Source: Solea solea
Taxonomy: Eukaryota; Chordata; Actinopteri; Pleuronectiformes; Soleidae
Length of the DNA: 64,000 bases
Reading direction: 5' to 3'
Assembly (NCBI RefSeq): GCF_958295425.1
Contig: NC_081144.1
Coordinates: 1,156,501-1,220,500 of the forward strand
The notes under the pieces are model-generated. The model was given only the letters and a program-made list of their open reading frames with translations, made no database searches and had not been told where the DNA came from. Position numbers and translations under genes: made by a program. Of the stretch, positions 11,487 through 22,225 are shown piece after piece (within the stretch, counting starts at the first letter, position 1; every line of letters begins with the position of its first letter).

Positions 11487-12397
11487 CTCACACTCACATT
11501 TATTCCCAAAGAAATTTTGCTGACCTGTGTCTTTCTCATCATATATTATTCCACATGTTAAAAAGTGTTCACAAAAAACACGTATTCATGATCCAAAATG
11601 AATGTTTATATATTACAAGAACAAATTAGAATCAAAAACGTAATATTATTAATGACAGGAAATGTTGAAAAATGTTGATCAGTGAATTTTAACGCTTTTC
11701 TTTGTTATACAGAAAACTTACTCTGCGTCATTTACTTATTTAATAATGGGATAAATATATCCTGATGTGTTCATTATAAGCACGACTGAGGTCCCTGTAG
11801 CAGAGACTAGTTTATCTGTCCAAACCTGAGCGAGCCTGAGACAATAGTGACTGTGAACCTGACACACAGTCCTGTCCTGGGTTTTTAACCTAAACCTGAC
11901 ACAGGGAGACGAAGCTGAATCTGCACTGACTGCCACCGCGGTTACAGCCTTTATTCACGGTGACGGCAAACGACAAAAAAAGGTAGCGTTACAGTATGGT
12001 ATCATATCGTGAGGTACCCTCCGGACTGGAGTCAGGAATCGATGCTCTGTTATGGATCACATTCAGACGTGGTTTAAACACCCGTTAAATCCAATCACTC
12101 TTGAATGGTGTGGTGTTGTCCACATGTATGAAGTTATCCACACCGATCATCACTGCTTAGAATCTTCATTTCATGTTACAGCAGCGTGAGTGGAGAGATT
12201 TCAGTCACTCGTAGATTTTCCTGTGTTTATTTAATTTACTTAAAATATTTTATGGGGCTATTACATACAAATTGGTAGAAGAACATTTGACCACTTCTGT
12301 TGTCGGATTATAAACACATTACAAGATACACTGAAGCCCATGATCATACATGAATAGAGTGACATCTCCGTCTTCTAAATCAAATTGTGTCTCTCAG

Positions 12398-12595
12398 GTC
12401 TCAGTGGGGACCCGGCAGACCTGGAGCGACGGTGCCAAACGTACGGCCAAAACTTCATCCCGCCGAAGAAACCCAAGACTTTCCTGGAGCTGGTGTGGGA
12501 GGCCCTGCAGGACGTCACACTCATCATCCTGGAGGCCGCCGCCATCATCTCCCTCGGCCTCTCTTTCTACCAGCCACCGGGGAAGGACACCGAAT
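12398..12595 (+). CDS. atp2b3: PMCA3 exon 2 (residues 79-144): TM1
   Basis: After ctctcag the frame continues [29 protein letters not shown] and then [21 protein letters not shown], the first transmembrane helix (about residues 116-136). [26 protein letters not shown] is nearly invariant in PMCAs. It ends in the extracellular loop, PPGKDTE, at a GTGAGG donor in phase 1. The length is 198 nt, a multiple of three. Confidence 0.97.
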
Positions 12596-14612
12596 GTGAG
12601 GATGGGGGCAAAAACGGGTGGAGGGTGAGGGAGTGGTGGTGTTTTAAGGGCTGGGTCATAGTTTACACGTCCCTTTGTGTGCGTGTGTGTGTGTGTGCAG
12701 AGGTTCACTAGTGATGTCAATTCTACGTTGGTCCATGCAGACCAGGGTTACAACTAACGACTGTTTTAATAGTCAACTAGTCACTGATTATTTTAAACAA
12801 TTAGTCGCCTAATTGGATAATAAATCACACAATTACTCAATACAATTCTTTAGATAATAGGTTTTCAATTTACCTTGAGGTTGTTTTGGGCTTTGCAAAT
12901 ATCCTTGAAAGTCTCAGAGACTGCAGATGGAAATGAGCTTGAAATTAGAGCTTGAATCTGATACAAAAGCATATTTTCCTTCACGGTTAATGCTGCTCTA
13001 TAAGACCCCCGGTCAATAAACTTGAAATAAACGAATAATCTAAACATGATTGTGTTACATCGGCAGCAGTTGTGTCGCTCTGACGTGTTCACCTGCCGTC
13101 TCCTGCTGTTCACTGCACGTGCAGCTCCCCGGCAGAGATGGCAGGCGGAAAGCGAGATGTCTCACTCACTCCGTGTAGAAAAAAACAGCGTGTGATGATG
13201 CAACCTACAATTATCAGCAATTACATCTCACAAATCCACATATAGCTCCAATTTGATTCCATGTGAGTGGCACACTATCCAGTCCAGTCTTGGTAACCAT
13301 TAAAACTCACTCGAGGTTGAATGAGGAAGTCCGCAGCTACGAAACAAGGAAACACAAAGGAGTGCGATTTTCATACTTAACATGTGTGGAACATAAGACT
13401 AATGCAGACTCTATGGATGTGGAACTTTATCATTAAATGATACTTTTTAATGAACCACTGCAGACTTTCAGCCCAGGACTTTGTGACCTCTTGTAATTGG
13501 TTTGGAGCTCCAGACTGACTACTGCAAGTCCAGAGTGCATGATACCACTCTCTGTGAGGAGCACAGGTGGCATGGAGAGGCTTTTAGGGGCAGATCTGAA
13601 CGTGGTGGGAGGAAAAGTCAAGAGCAGAGACCCAAATGGAACGTCTTTCTTTTCATTAAGGCACGTTAGATTAAAGCAGCCACACTGAAGTTCGTCTTCT
13701 TATTTTGACAGTGAGAATTATTTTTCACAACTGTTTCAACGTGTGTTGAATATAAATACAACACTTTCTGTTACTGAATTAATACTCCTCAAGCCTTTGC
13801 TATGTCTGAGAACTGCCGTTCATACTCGCACAGCAGGAGATTGTCAGGGATTTTGGTGAGCAGAATTTCCACACAATTTCTTCTGCACCTTCTGTGGACG
13901 TGTATATTCGTACGTGCAGCCCCGCTCACACACACACACACAGTCTCAGCAGAGTCTCTGGACGTCAGTGCATGTCTGAGAGCAGCGTTAGAGACCCAGA
14001 GAATCAATGATGCACTGAAGCTTTACTGGCAGTGCATGATGATCTGGTGCCCGACGAAAAACCTATCTGTCACCCGTCTGTAGGTCCATGAGTAATTTAA
14101 GTGTGGAAAGTGCACACGAAACAAAGACTAGAGGAAACACAAATACATGGATACTAGTACGACAGATGGACAGACGCTGGTGGAGCACAGAGTGAAACAC
14201 GTGACTGATTTGTTGCCACAGTGAGCGGTCGCTGAAGGAAAAACGTGGGCTCAGTGGACTGAAAGAGCAAATAATAAGGGACCCTGACTGAAACCACATG
14301 GTGTTTTCCCTCGAACAGCAGCAGGATGCAAACTCTCCTCACATTCATTTCATTTCGAAGAGCAAGTTTGTAGTCGTTGTGCGTCTTGATTCTCACGATT
14401 GATGATGGACTCAAATATTGAAGGCAGCCTCTATATATATAGATATACATATAAATATTTATATGTATATCTATATATATACATATATAGATATACATAC
14501 AGTATATATATATAGATATATATACATATGCATGAAAAAAAAAGCCAGTTTTAAAGCCAATATCTGTGTTAGCCGCGTCTCTAACCCTAACCTTGTCCCT
14601 CCGTCTCTCCAG
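12596..14612. other. Intron 2 (2.0 kb)
   Basis: It contains (GT)n just after the donor, a divergent 'aactaacgactgttt' dispersed repeat near 12745-12850, and a perfect 50-bp AT palindrome at 14432-14481 within a TA-rich stretch to about 14530. No additional exon is seen. Confidence 0.8.
14432..14481. repeat. Perfect 50-bp AT-rich palindrome
   Basis: The two halves are exact reverse complements around the centre AAAT/ATTT (14453-14460), with 25-bp arms and no loop. Pairing stops at a C/C mismatch (14431/14482). It is AT-rich but not a simple (TA)n run, since GATATACAT is included in each arm. Confidence 0.9.
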
Positions 14613-14870
14613 CGTGTGGGAACGTGTCAGGAGGTGGGGAGGACGAAGGCGAGGGGGACACTGGCTGGATAGAGGGCGCCGCCATCCTGATGTCTGTCGT
14701 GTGCGTCGTCCTGGTGACGGCGTTCAATGACTGGTCCAAAGAGAAGCAGTTCCGCGGTCTGCAGAGTCGCATCGAGCAGGAGCAGAGGTTCACGGTCGTG
14801 CGGAAAGGAAACGTCATCCAGATCCCGGTGGCTGACATGGTGGTGGGCGACCTGGCCCAGGTCAAATACG
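14613..14870 (+). CDS. atp2b3: PMCA3 exon 3 (residues 145-230): TM2 and start of actuator domain
   Basis: The frame reads [24 protein letters not shown], then TM2 ([16 protein letters not shown]) and [20 protein letters not shown], a strongly conserved PMCA block at the start of the cytosolic A domain. The CGNVSGG...EDEGE loop agrees with PMCA3 better than PMCA1 or 4. The acceptor is ctctccag and the donor GTGAGG; both ends are phase 1. Confidence 0.97.
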
Positions 14871-15587
14871 GTGAGGAGACCCTTACAAATGTTTATATAT
14901 GTTAATATTACAGCATGGGACAAGATATCGTCATGACACAATTCACAATTGATGACAAAAGTCACTCATTTGACCATATTTCTAGTCATTTTCATTGTTT
15001 GCCAAAATTCAAACTTCTGACTTCTGACTTCCTGTTGTGTTGCGGCTATGGTTACATTTGACTTTTTTGTTCGTCTTGGTCTTTAACATCTTCCCACCAA
15101 GTTTTGGGAAATTCGGTGGAACTCAATTTTGCCTCTGTTTTCACCTTAGGGGTCACTATAGAGCCCTTGAGCAACACACAGTTGCGGGAACTATGCCAAT
15201 ATCGCATTTCCGCCAGACCTGACCTCCATGCCAAGTTTCAATGTTTTTTATACACGTTAACTTCCTCAAAAATTACCACTAACCCACGGATATAATAATA
15301 ATCTGAAGGATAACAATAGACTCCTCGCAATATTGAATAATATTAATGATAAGATTTTTTTTCTCTATGAATTTGTGAAGTGAGTGAGTGAAGGGAAAGG
15401 CAACTGGACCTGACTGGAGATGTTTCACCCTCTCATTCAAGAGGCTTCTTCAGTTCTTCACATTTTTCCCTCGTCTCCCGTCCTTCTCTCTCTCTCTCTC
15501 TCTCTTTATAAACAAGCTGAATGCAGGTTACTGTATGTACTCACTGTTTAAAAACACCGATCTGTGTGTGTGTGTGTGTGTGTGCAG
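14871..15587. other. Intron 3 (0.7 kb)
   Basis: No mobile element is recognised. The 3' end carries (TC)n at 15486-15504 and a long (TG)n tract directly before the acceptor CAG, in place of a normal pyrimidine tract. Confidence 0.8.
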
Positions 15588-15713
15588 GGGATCTGCTGCC
15601 AACCGACGGTATCCTGATTCAGGGCAACGATCTGAAGATAGACGAGAGCTCGCTCACGGGGGAGTCTGACCACGTAGGCAAGTCTGCGGATAAGGACCCA
15701 ATGCTGCTCTCAG
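15588..15713 (+). CDS. atp2b3: PMCA3 exon 4 (residues 231-272): actuator TGES loop
   Basis: It encodes [20 protein letters not shown] then [24 protein letters not shown] (254-257) is the A-domain loop that drives dephosphorylation in P-type ATPases, and DHV(x)KSADKDPM is the PMCA3-type continuation. The residue after DHV is Gly here, whereas I recall a basic residue in mammalian PMCA3. Acceptor (TG)nCAG, donor GTTTGT, 126 nt, phase 1 at both ends. Confidence 0.96.
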
Positions 15714-16602
15714 GTTTGTTTCTCCGTGACCTGTCCTGCTCACGACATCTCTGATCACCTCTGCTCTATAGACTTTCTACATTCCTGGTCTGGTCACATG
15801 TGCACGCCCACAGTTTTCTGTGTATTTATGTGTCTGTAAACAATGAAAGTTGTTATACTTTTGAAATAATGATGTAATAATAATAATAATAATTAGCGAT
15901 GTCTCTGTCATATTTCTAACAATATCTCGTATCACACCCCCCAAACCAACATATTTAGTGCCCTCATGACCAGACTAGACGCTCATTGGCCCTCAGGTCA
16001 TTTGAGTTTGATGCCCCCTGGATTAGAGAGTAATCTATTTGCTATTTCAGATTCTTCTCCCTTTTCTTTTTGTCTTCTCCTTGTAAAGGTTGCTACAGTG
16101 GAACATTTTCTCGTCCTCTCTCTTACTTTTCTGTCGTCCTGTCCTCCTTCACAACATCCATAGACCTTCTCTGTGGACGTCTTTTGTCCAATATGATCAC
16201 TATATTGGTTCTTCCTGAGGTTTTCTCCCATTTATGATGCAGAGCGTGCTGCAAACCAATAAAAGTTGGACGCCATGTATAAGTTGCCCTCCCATCTTAA
16301 ACTCTGTCAGCACATTAGTTCCTTGAATTTGAGGTAATTGGTCCTGGAAATTGATGTCAACCGAGTTGTGGGAAGCCTGATTTGTGATTCATTGTCCTCA
16401 CTGTCTGTGGACATGGTCAAGGAGACCTGCTGAAGTTCAAACTGAGCATCAGAATGACGTGGTTATTGGTTTGAGTATTTTAGAAACTGCTGATCTGCTG
16501 GGATTTTCACTCACCTGAGGGAGCACACCTGAAAGCACCATTTTTTATTATTATTTGTTTTTAATCTAGTCTAAAGCAGTTGTTTTGTGTTTGGGTGTGT
16601 AG
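15714..16602. other. Intron 4 (0.9 kb)
   Basis: It holds the partial dispersed-repeat copy at 16239-16385 and otherwise unremarkable AT-rich DNA. An (AAT)n run sits at about 15874-15893. Confidence 0.75.
16239..16385 (+). repeat. Partial copy of the 2690-3265 repeat (3' half)
   Basis: It shares 'gatgcagagcgtgctgcaaa', 'gttggacgccatg', 'catcttaa', 'ctgtcagcacatt', 'ttgaatttgag' and 'ttggtcctggaaa' in order with 3110-3265, with small indels. Confidence 0.7.
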
Positions 16603-16728
16603 GTACCCATGTGATGGAGGGCTCAGGCAGGATGCTGGTGACAGCTGTAGGTGTCAACTCACAGACGGGGATCATCTTCACTCTACTGGGCGCTGGAGAG
16701 CTAGAGGAAGACGGCAAGGAGAAGAAGG
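16603..16728 (+). CDS. atp2b3: PMCA3 exon 5 (residues 273-314): actuator domain to regulated loop
   Basis: It encodes [20 protein letters not shown] then [20 protein letters not shown] and KK. The [20 protein letters not shown] block is invariant in PMCAs. The acidic/basic end leads into the loop between the A domain and TM3, where splice site A lies. The donor is a consensus GTAAGT. 126 nt, phase 1 at both ends. Confidence 0.97.
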
Positions 16729-17126
16729 GTAAGTGGAGGAGTTCAACCATTGTTGAGATGCTTGATAAATTTGCACTTGAAACATTTTTATTTCTTGTTG
16801 TTGAAGATGCCCTGCAGCTTTTTCAATTGTTTTTTTTCAGCTCATTTAGCAAAATGAAGAGACTTAATTCTTGAAACTTGCAAACCAGCAGAAGTAAACA
16901 GATGCAAACAAAACACAGGGGGGGGGACTTTTCAAATCAGTTAATGCGTTCTCACACATGAGGGAGTTATAGAGTAAGTATGCAAATGAGATATCAGTAA
17001 ATCAGTATTTTTGTTGTCAAAAAATCAGTCAAATTACTATGTGACAAACATGATAATGATAATAAAGTGATTCGAAAATGATAACCAACATGCAAAACAA
17101 AGGCGATGTTATATGATTATATATGT

Positions 17127-17165
17127 GTATATATACATCTATATACAGTATAGATGTATATATAC
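17127..17165. repeat. Hairpin with 17-bp perfect arms
   Basis: Arms at 17127-17143 and 17149-17165 are exact reverse complements around a 5-nt loop (tacag). AT-rich, in intron 5. Confidence 0.85.
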
Positions 17166-17311
17166 TTATATATAAAAGACGATGTGACAAAAAACATTGA
17201 AGAGATTTTAAATGACTTCAGACAAAGAAACAGAAAATAACTACAAGACACAAAACCAACCAACCTTAACCACCTCAGACAAATAACTACAAAGAGACAG
17301 GACATAACAAC

Positions 17312-17820
17312 TGAGTATTAAGTCTGAAACAAAATAACTACACAGGGACAGAAAACTACAAACTACAAAGAGACAGAAAACAACTACAAAGAGACAGAAA
17401 ACAACTACAAAGAGAGAAAGTAACTACATAGAGACAGAAAACAACCACAAAGAAAGTAACTACAAAGAGGCATGACATAACAACAAAGAGAGAAAGTAAC
17501 TACATAGAGACAGAAAACAACTACAAAGAGAGAAAGTAACTACAAAGAGACAGAAAACAACTACAAAGAGAGAAAGTAACTACATAGAGACAGACAACAA
17601 CCACAAAGAAAGTAACTACAAAGAGGCATGACATAACAACAAAGAGAGAAAGTAACTACATAGAGACAGAAAACAACTACAAAGAGAGAAAGTAACTACA
17701 AAGAGACAGAAAACAACTACAAAGAGAAAGTAACTACAAAGAAAGTAACTACAAAGAGACATGACATAACAACAAAGAGAGAAAGTAACTACAAAGAAAC
17801 AGGAGACAAGAACAGACAAA
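17312..17820. repeat. Minisatellite, 'aactacaaagagacagaaa' family, array 1
   Basis: About 20-bp units (caactacaaagagacagaaaa and the variants agagagaaagtaactacatag and ggcatgacataacaacaaag) repeat in mixed order, with longer compound periods. The minus-strand frames of Cys/Leu/Phe/Val repeats are by-products. Confidence 0.9.
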
Positions 17821-19007
17821 AAAGTATGAAAAATAACTACAGAGACAGAAGACAAAAAGAGAAAGAGACAAAATAACCTCAAAGAGCGACATACTTAAAA
17901 GAACTTAAAAGAACGACATAAATCAACTGCAAAGCAAGACAAAATGACTTCAATCAAAATAACAATGCTCAAAAAGAATCTGCAGACGCATAAGTTCAGA
18001 AAAAGAAAGAACAAAACAGAGGAATGACGTCTTACTGAGTGGGTGTTGGAATGATGGGGTGTGGGGGCTTTTCCATCACACACTCACTCCAGTGCCACAT
18101 ACTGCAGCCTGCTGTGTGTGTGTGTGTGTGTACAGTTGGGTGCCTGTACTGATTTTAGATAAGAGCATCAACAGGAAACACACCAGTTTAACCTCATAGA
18201 TAATTTAGCCCACATCCTCTTCATCCCTCTCTCTCTCTCTCTCTCCACCTCCTTCCCTCCATCCACCATTTTCATCGTTGCACGTCTCTGTGCGTCTTTT
18301 TTTTTCTTCCCTTTTCTGTCTTGTTTACCCCACTACCCCTGTGCCCTCTTTCACTTTCCCGTCTTCACCATTGGTCTCCTCTGTTTGTTTCTCCTTCCCT
18401 CCATTAATCTGAGAGAGAGAGAGAGACAGAGAGAGCGAGCGAGAGAGAGAGCGAGAGGCTGCAGATTGAATCAATTATTGAAAGAGCAGGGGGAGAGAGC
18501 GATGGAGCTGGGGGAGATTCAGAGAAGAGCGGTGGTTGGTCAGAGCGTGAAGCATTAGTCTGTGCTTGAATTTGTTTTGGACTGGGCCTCGCAGTCAGAA
18601 CAGAGCTGCAGACAACAACAACAGAGGCTACACAGACTTTCACAGGCACTTAAGGTTAATATCATTACCAGCGCACACACCGCACTCATCTGGGCCTCCA
18701 CCACCGCACTTCTCACTCCTGCATGGGAATGTACTGTATGCAGTAATGTAGTCATGTTAAAACTAAGAGATTGGACAGAAACCAGATAGATGACGAGGAT
18801 GATGATGATGATGATGATGATGAGGGGGTAAAAAAGTCCTTTTATTGCTTGTTGTCCTCGTTTTTGTGTGGATGTGTTTCACCGAGTGCAGCTTCTGTGG
18901 GCCGGATCATTCAGACAGTCATTTACTGGAGTTAATGAATTATTCATAAGACTTCTACAAATGCCATAACTTGTTAGTTCTCCCTCATGCGATGTGGTTT
19001 CTTGCTG

Positions 19008-20040
19008 TGGGGCTATTTACTTTTCCGTCTCTGATCCGTCTCTCACGCTGGAGTTGAGGTTCTGTTCATTTTTCTTCATTTTTCTTCATTCTCTGCATAT
19101 ACAGTCATGCATACAAACACGTTCACCAGGGAGCAGCTACAAAGAGACAGCAAGCAACTGCTAAGAGACGTAAAACAACTACAAAGACAGACAAAGTACC
19201 TACAGAGAGACAGGACATAACACGAGGAAAAAAGTATGAAGCTAAATAAAGAGACAAAGAGACAGAAATCATTACTACAAAGACAGAGAATGTAACTACA
19301 AAGAGACAGAAAACAACTACAAAGAGACAGATGAAGTAACTGCTAAGAGACAGAAAACAACTACAAAGACAGAGAATGTAACTACAAAGAGACAGATGAA
19401 ATAACTGCAAAGAGGAAGAAAGCAACAATTAAGAAAACAACTGCAAAGAAACAAAACAACTTCAAAGACAGAGAAAGTACCTACAGAGAGACAGGACATT
19501 TTTCCATAACAGGAAAAAAGTATGAAACTAAATAAGTACAAAGAGACAGAAATCATAACAACAGACAGAGATTGCAACTACAAAGAGACAGAAAACAACT
19601 ACAAAGACACAGCATGTAACTACAAAGAGACTGAAAACAACTACAAAGACACAGCACGTAACTACAAAGAGACTGAAAACAACTACAAAGACACAGCACG
19701 TAACTACAAAGAGACTGAAAACAACGACAAAGACACAGCATGTAACTACAAAGAGACCGAAAACAACTACAAAGACACAGCATGTAACTACAAAGAGACA
19801 GGACATAACAACAGGAAACAAGTATGAAACTTAATAACTTCAGAGACAGAAAACAACTTCAAAGAAACAATTACAAAGAGACAAAACAGTGTCAGACAAA
19901 ATAGCCCCAAAGAGACATAAATCATCTACAGTGGGACTATTTGGTCTCTGACCCGTCTGTCACGCTGGAGTCGAGGTTCTGTTCATTTGTCTTTGTTCTC
20001 TACGTGTCACATTACAAACAGTTATGCATACAAACATTTT
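19008..20040. repeat. Minisatellite array 2 (19136-19920) flanked by a 110-bp direct duplication
   Basis: Array 2 uses the same unit as array 1, including a clean 42-bp period (aactacaaagagactgaaaa + caactacaaagacacagca) at 19595-19800. The unique-looking flank at 19008-19120 (gacccgtct/gatccgtct, cacgctggagt, gaggttctgttcatt, catgcatacaaaca) is repeated at 19928-20040. Confidence 0.85.
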
Positions 20041-20135
20041 ATTTATTCTTCCCTTTTCGCTCCCCCTTTTTTTTTTGTCCAATCCTGTCACGTGTCCACC
20101 CAAACCTTCCCTCGTCACAAATCCCCCTCGACCAG

Positions 20136-20192
20136 AGGCCAGTCCTCAGTTGCTCATCTCCACAGATGCCACTTACAGCACAGTCACCAATG
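20136..20192 (+). other. atp2b3: Candidate extra site A cassette exon (57 nt), unproven
   Basis: Flanked by a possible acceptor (ctcgaccag, after a long pyrimidine-rich stretch beginning with poly-T) and a good donor (GTATGT). At 57 nt and phase 1 at both ends, it would insert EASPQLLISTDATYSTVTNG (using split Gly bases) between exons 5 and 6 without breaking the frame. PMCA2 has a 60-nt site A exon in the same place that also ends in a VNG-like sequence. A shorter version starting at 20166 (27 nt, after cacag) would also keep frame. Confidence 0.4.
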
Positions 20193-20357
20193 GTATGTGA
20201 GCCTACACTTCTGTGTGTCCCGCTCCCTTCCTCAGACACTGAATAGACCCCAGTACACAGTGACAGTGACAGTGTCCTCTGATGGAGGACGCAAATGTTG
20301 ACCCTGTGTATGGACACGTGTTTGCTCTTTCCTTCACTATTGTTTCTTTGTGCTTTT

Positions 20358-20391
<34 letters not shown>

Positions 20392-20485
20392 TTGACTGTC
20401 CTAAGATTAGAAATATGAAGTGCTGATGATTTTATATGTGAATGTGTTAACGTTTCTGTTTGCTTCTATCAAATGTTTTTTATAG

Positions 20486-20527
20486 GAAAACAACCTGATG
20501 GAGCTGTGGAGAACAATCAAAACAAAG
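20486..20527 (+). CDS. atp2b3: PMCA3 exon 6 (residues 315-328): 42-nt site A cassette
   Basis: A 42-nt exon encoding GKQPDGAVENNQNK, matching the mammalian PMCA3 site A exon (GKQQDGAMESSQTK in my recollection) in size, phase and sequence. It is an optional cassette in mammals. Skipping it removes 14 residues cleanly, since both ends are phase 1. Acceptor ttttttatag, donor GTAAGG followed by UG-rich sequence and then (TA)n. Changes in this loop affect targeting and lipid regulation in PMCA2. Confidence 0.93.
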
Positions 20528-20570
20528 GTAAGGCTGTGTGCGTATGTGTGTACATGTCTTTCTATGGTTG

Positions 20571-20650
<80 letters not shown>

Positions 20651-20887
20651 AACGTCCCTGAAACTTTGGAGGTTGTTCTACAGTCATTTGTACAAAATTC
20701 TGACGGCTGTGGATCAGGAGCTGAAACAGGTCGACTTCTAACCACAAAGTCTACATTTCCATCTGTTCAACGTTTAGCCGAGGACCTTGGGATTAGTTTC
20801 TAAGTCAATAATGTCATTCTTTCATCCTGCATTGGCTGTAGAGTTTGTAAACATTGTGTTTATGTGTGTGTGTGTGTGTTTTTGCAG
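20528..20887. other. Intron 6 (360 bp)
   Basis: A (TA)n stretch with TACATA interruptions spans about 20573-20650. A (GT)n tract at 20862-20880 then runs almost to the acceptor (tttttgcag). Confidence 0.9.
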
Positions 20888-21052
20888 CTAAGAAGCATGG
20901 GGGGGGTGTTGCTATGGAGATGCAACCCCTGAAGAGTGCAGAGGGAGGGGAGATGGAGGACAGAGAGAAGAAGAAGACCAACGTTCCAAAGAAGGAGAAG
21001 AGCGTGTTACAGGGCAAACTCACCAAACTGGCCGTTCAGATCGGAAAAGCAG
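20888..21052 (+). CDS. atp2b3: PMCA3 exon 7 (residues 329-383): phospholipid-binding loop
   Basis: It encodes [20 protein letters not shown] then [20 protein letters not shown] and [15 protein letters not shown]. The Lys-rich segment is the family's acidic-phospholipid-binding region, and it also contacts the autoinhibitory tail. [21 protein letters not shown] is the PMCA3-type version and is one of the best paralogue markers here. 165 nt, donor GTAAAG, phase 1 at both ends. Confidence 0.97.
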
Positions 21053-21930
21053 GTAAAGTCAACATTTTCAATCACTTTTATAAAGAAAGACTTCAGGATA
21101 ACAATCGTCAACCCTTCTATCTAGATTTGACTATTTTATTATGTTACTATTTTACTGTTGTATGTTCTTATTGATTTTATGTTTTATACCTTGTGAAAAA
21201 ATGCTACGTACGCCATACAGTGTGTGTGGAGGTATTTCACACCAGCTAAAGTGGATGGAAAGTCTTTGTTTATGTATAAATATTTTAAATTTTAATTTAA
21301 TTTTTTTTAATTTTCATTTTAATTTTAAAATAAAATTTTAAAATTAATTTTTAATTTTCATTTTAATTGTGCAAAGACATACGTGTAGAATGACACAAAA
21401 ATGCAGCAGTATGTTGCAAAGTGCCCAAAAGACAAGAGTTCCACTCCATTATCGCAAATTTCCAGTTAATTCCCATAATTTGACAGAGAGGGAGAAGCCG
21501 GGAGACAAAAAAAAAGAGGTGTATTCAATATAATAAATGTGATGATAATTAATGCAACAGCTTTTAAAACCTGGAAAAGTCATCGCAGATATCTTTCCAC
21601 GATATGACGATAGCTATAAAATCTAATATAATAATACAGATATAATATAACATGCCACAGCCTGGGCAGGTTTCACATGTCGTTGAGAGAAGTTTCCACA
21701 TCGTGTTGTGACTCATGCTTTGTTTTCGCTGGGTAACAACAAACATAACAGACTTAGGTTCTGCAGTGATAAACGGTGTGATCACACAGGTAACTGATTG
21801 AAGTGAATAATGACGCACTGTGTTGTTCTTCGTTGCCTGAAGAAACTTTATATTTGAAACCCAGGAGAGCGAGTGTGAGAACAAGCTGACACTGATGAAA
21901 TGTCCTTCTCCTCTGATTCTCTCCTCACAG
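21053..21930. other. Intron 7 (0.9 kb)
   Basis: AT-rich. A run of AATTTTAATTT-type sequence at about 21275-21370 can fold on itself. No exon or clear mobile element is seen. Confidence 0.75.
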
Positions 21931-22002
21931 GTTTGGTGATGTCAGCCATCACCGTCATCATCCTGGTGCTCTTCTTTGTCATCAACACGTTTGTCGTTGA
22001 AG
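21931..22002 (+). CDS. atp2b3: PMCA3 exon 8 (residues 384-407): TM3
   Basis: It encodes GLVMSAITVIILVLFFVINT then FVVE, the third transmembrane helix. 72 nt, acceptor ctcctcacag, donor GTCTGT, phase 1 at both ends. The next intron is only 80 bp. Confidence 0.96.
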
Positions 22003-22082
22003 GTCTGTGTGTGTCTGCTACTCTAACAAAACGCACAATCACAAGTCAGGTTTTAAACGTTGACCTATTCTGTGTGCTGCAG

Positions 22083-22225
22083 GTCAGACTTGGATGGCGG
22101 AGTGTACTCCAGTCTACATCCAGTACTTTGTCAAGTTCTTCATCATCGGAGTCACTGTGTTGGTGGTGGCTGTGCCAGAGGGTTTACCGCTTGCTGTCAC
22201 CATTTCTCTGGCTTACTCTGTCAAG
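22083..22225 (+). CDS. atp2b3: PMCA3 exon 9 (residues 408-455): TM4 with PEGL
   Basis: It encodes [20 protein letters not shown] then [20 protein letters not shown] and [13 protein letters not shown] breaks TM4, and Glu440 supplies a ligand to the single Ca2+ site of PMCAs. Acceptor gtgtgctgcag, donor GTAGAT. The exon moves the frame from phase 1 to phase 0. Confidence 0.97.

Larger units (their letters stand above)
7951..12397. other. Intron 1 (4.4 kb)
   Basis: GTGAGC...CTCTCAG. It holds a LINE 3' fragment (8395-8690), a duplicated LINE-tail-like repeat (8690-9245) and (TG)n at 9488-9520. (CA)n runs lie at 9902-9941 and 10557-10582, (AG)n-rich DNA at 9637-9710, and (GT)n at 11457-11483. A 'gtcctcacaaggaca'-type dispersed repeat spans roughly 10130-10460. 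No exon-like segment is seen apart from the gene's own splice sites. Confidence 0.8.
16729..20485. other. Intron 5 (3.8 kb), upstream of the site A cassette
   Basis: It contains a 17-bp hairpin at 17127-17165 and two minisatellites built on 'aactacaaagagacagaaaac' (17312-17820 and 19136-19920). A roughly 110-bp duplication (19008-19120 and 19928-20040) flanks the second one. (TG)n lies at 18113-18132, (GAT)n near 18797-18823 and (GT)n at 20361-20389. A candidate cassette exon lies at 20136-20192. Confidence 0.8.

Noticed and set aside
19522..19827. Repetitive frame (KETENNYKDTA) on plus strand and its Cys/Leu/Val antisense
   Set aside because: It is only the translation of the 42-bp minisatellite period; no flanking gene structure supports it.
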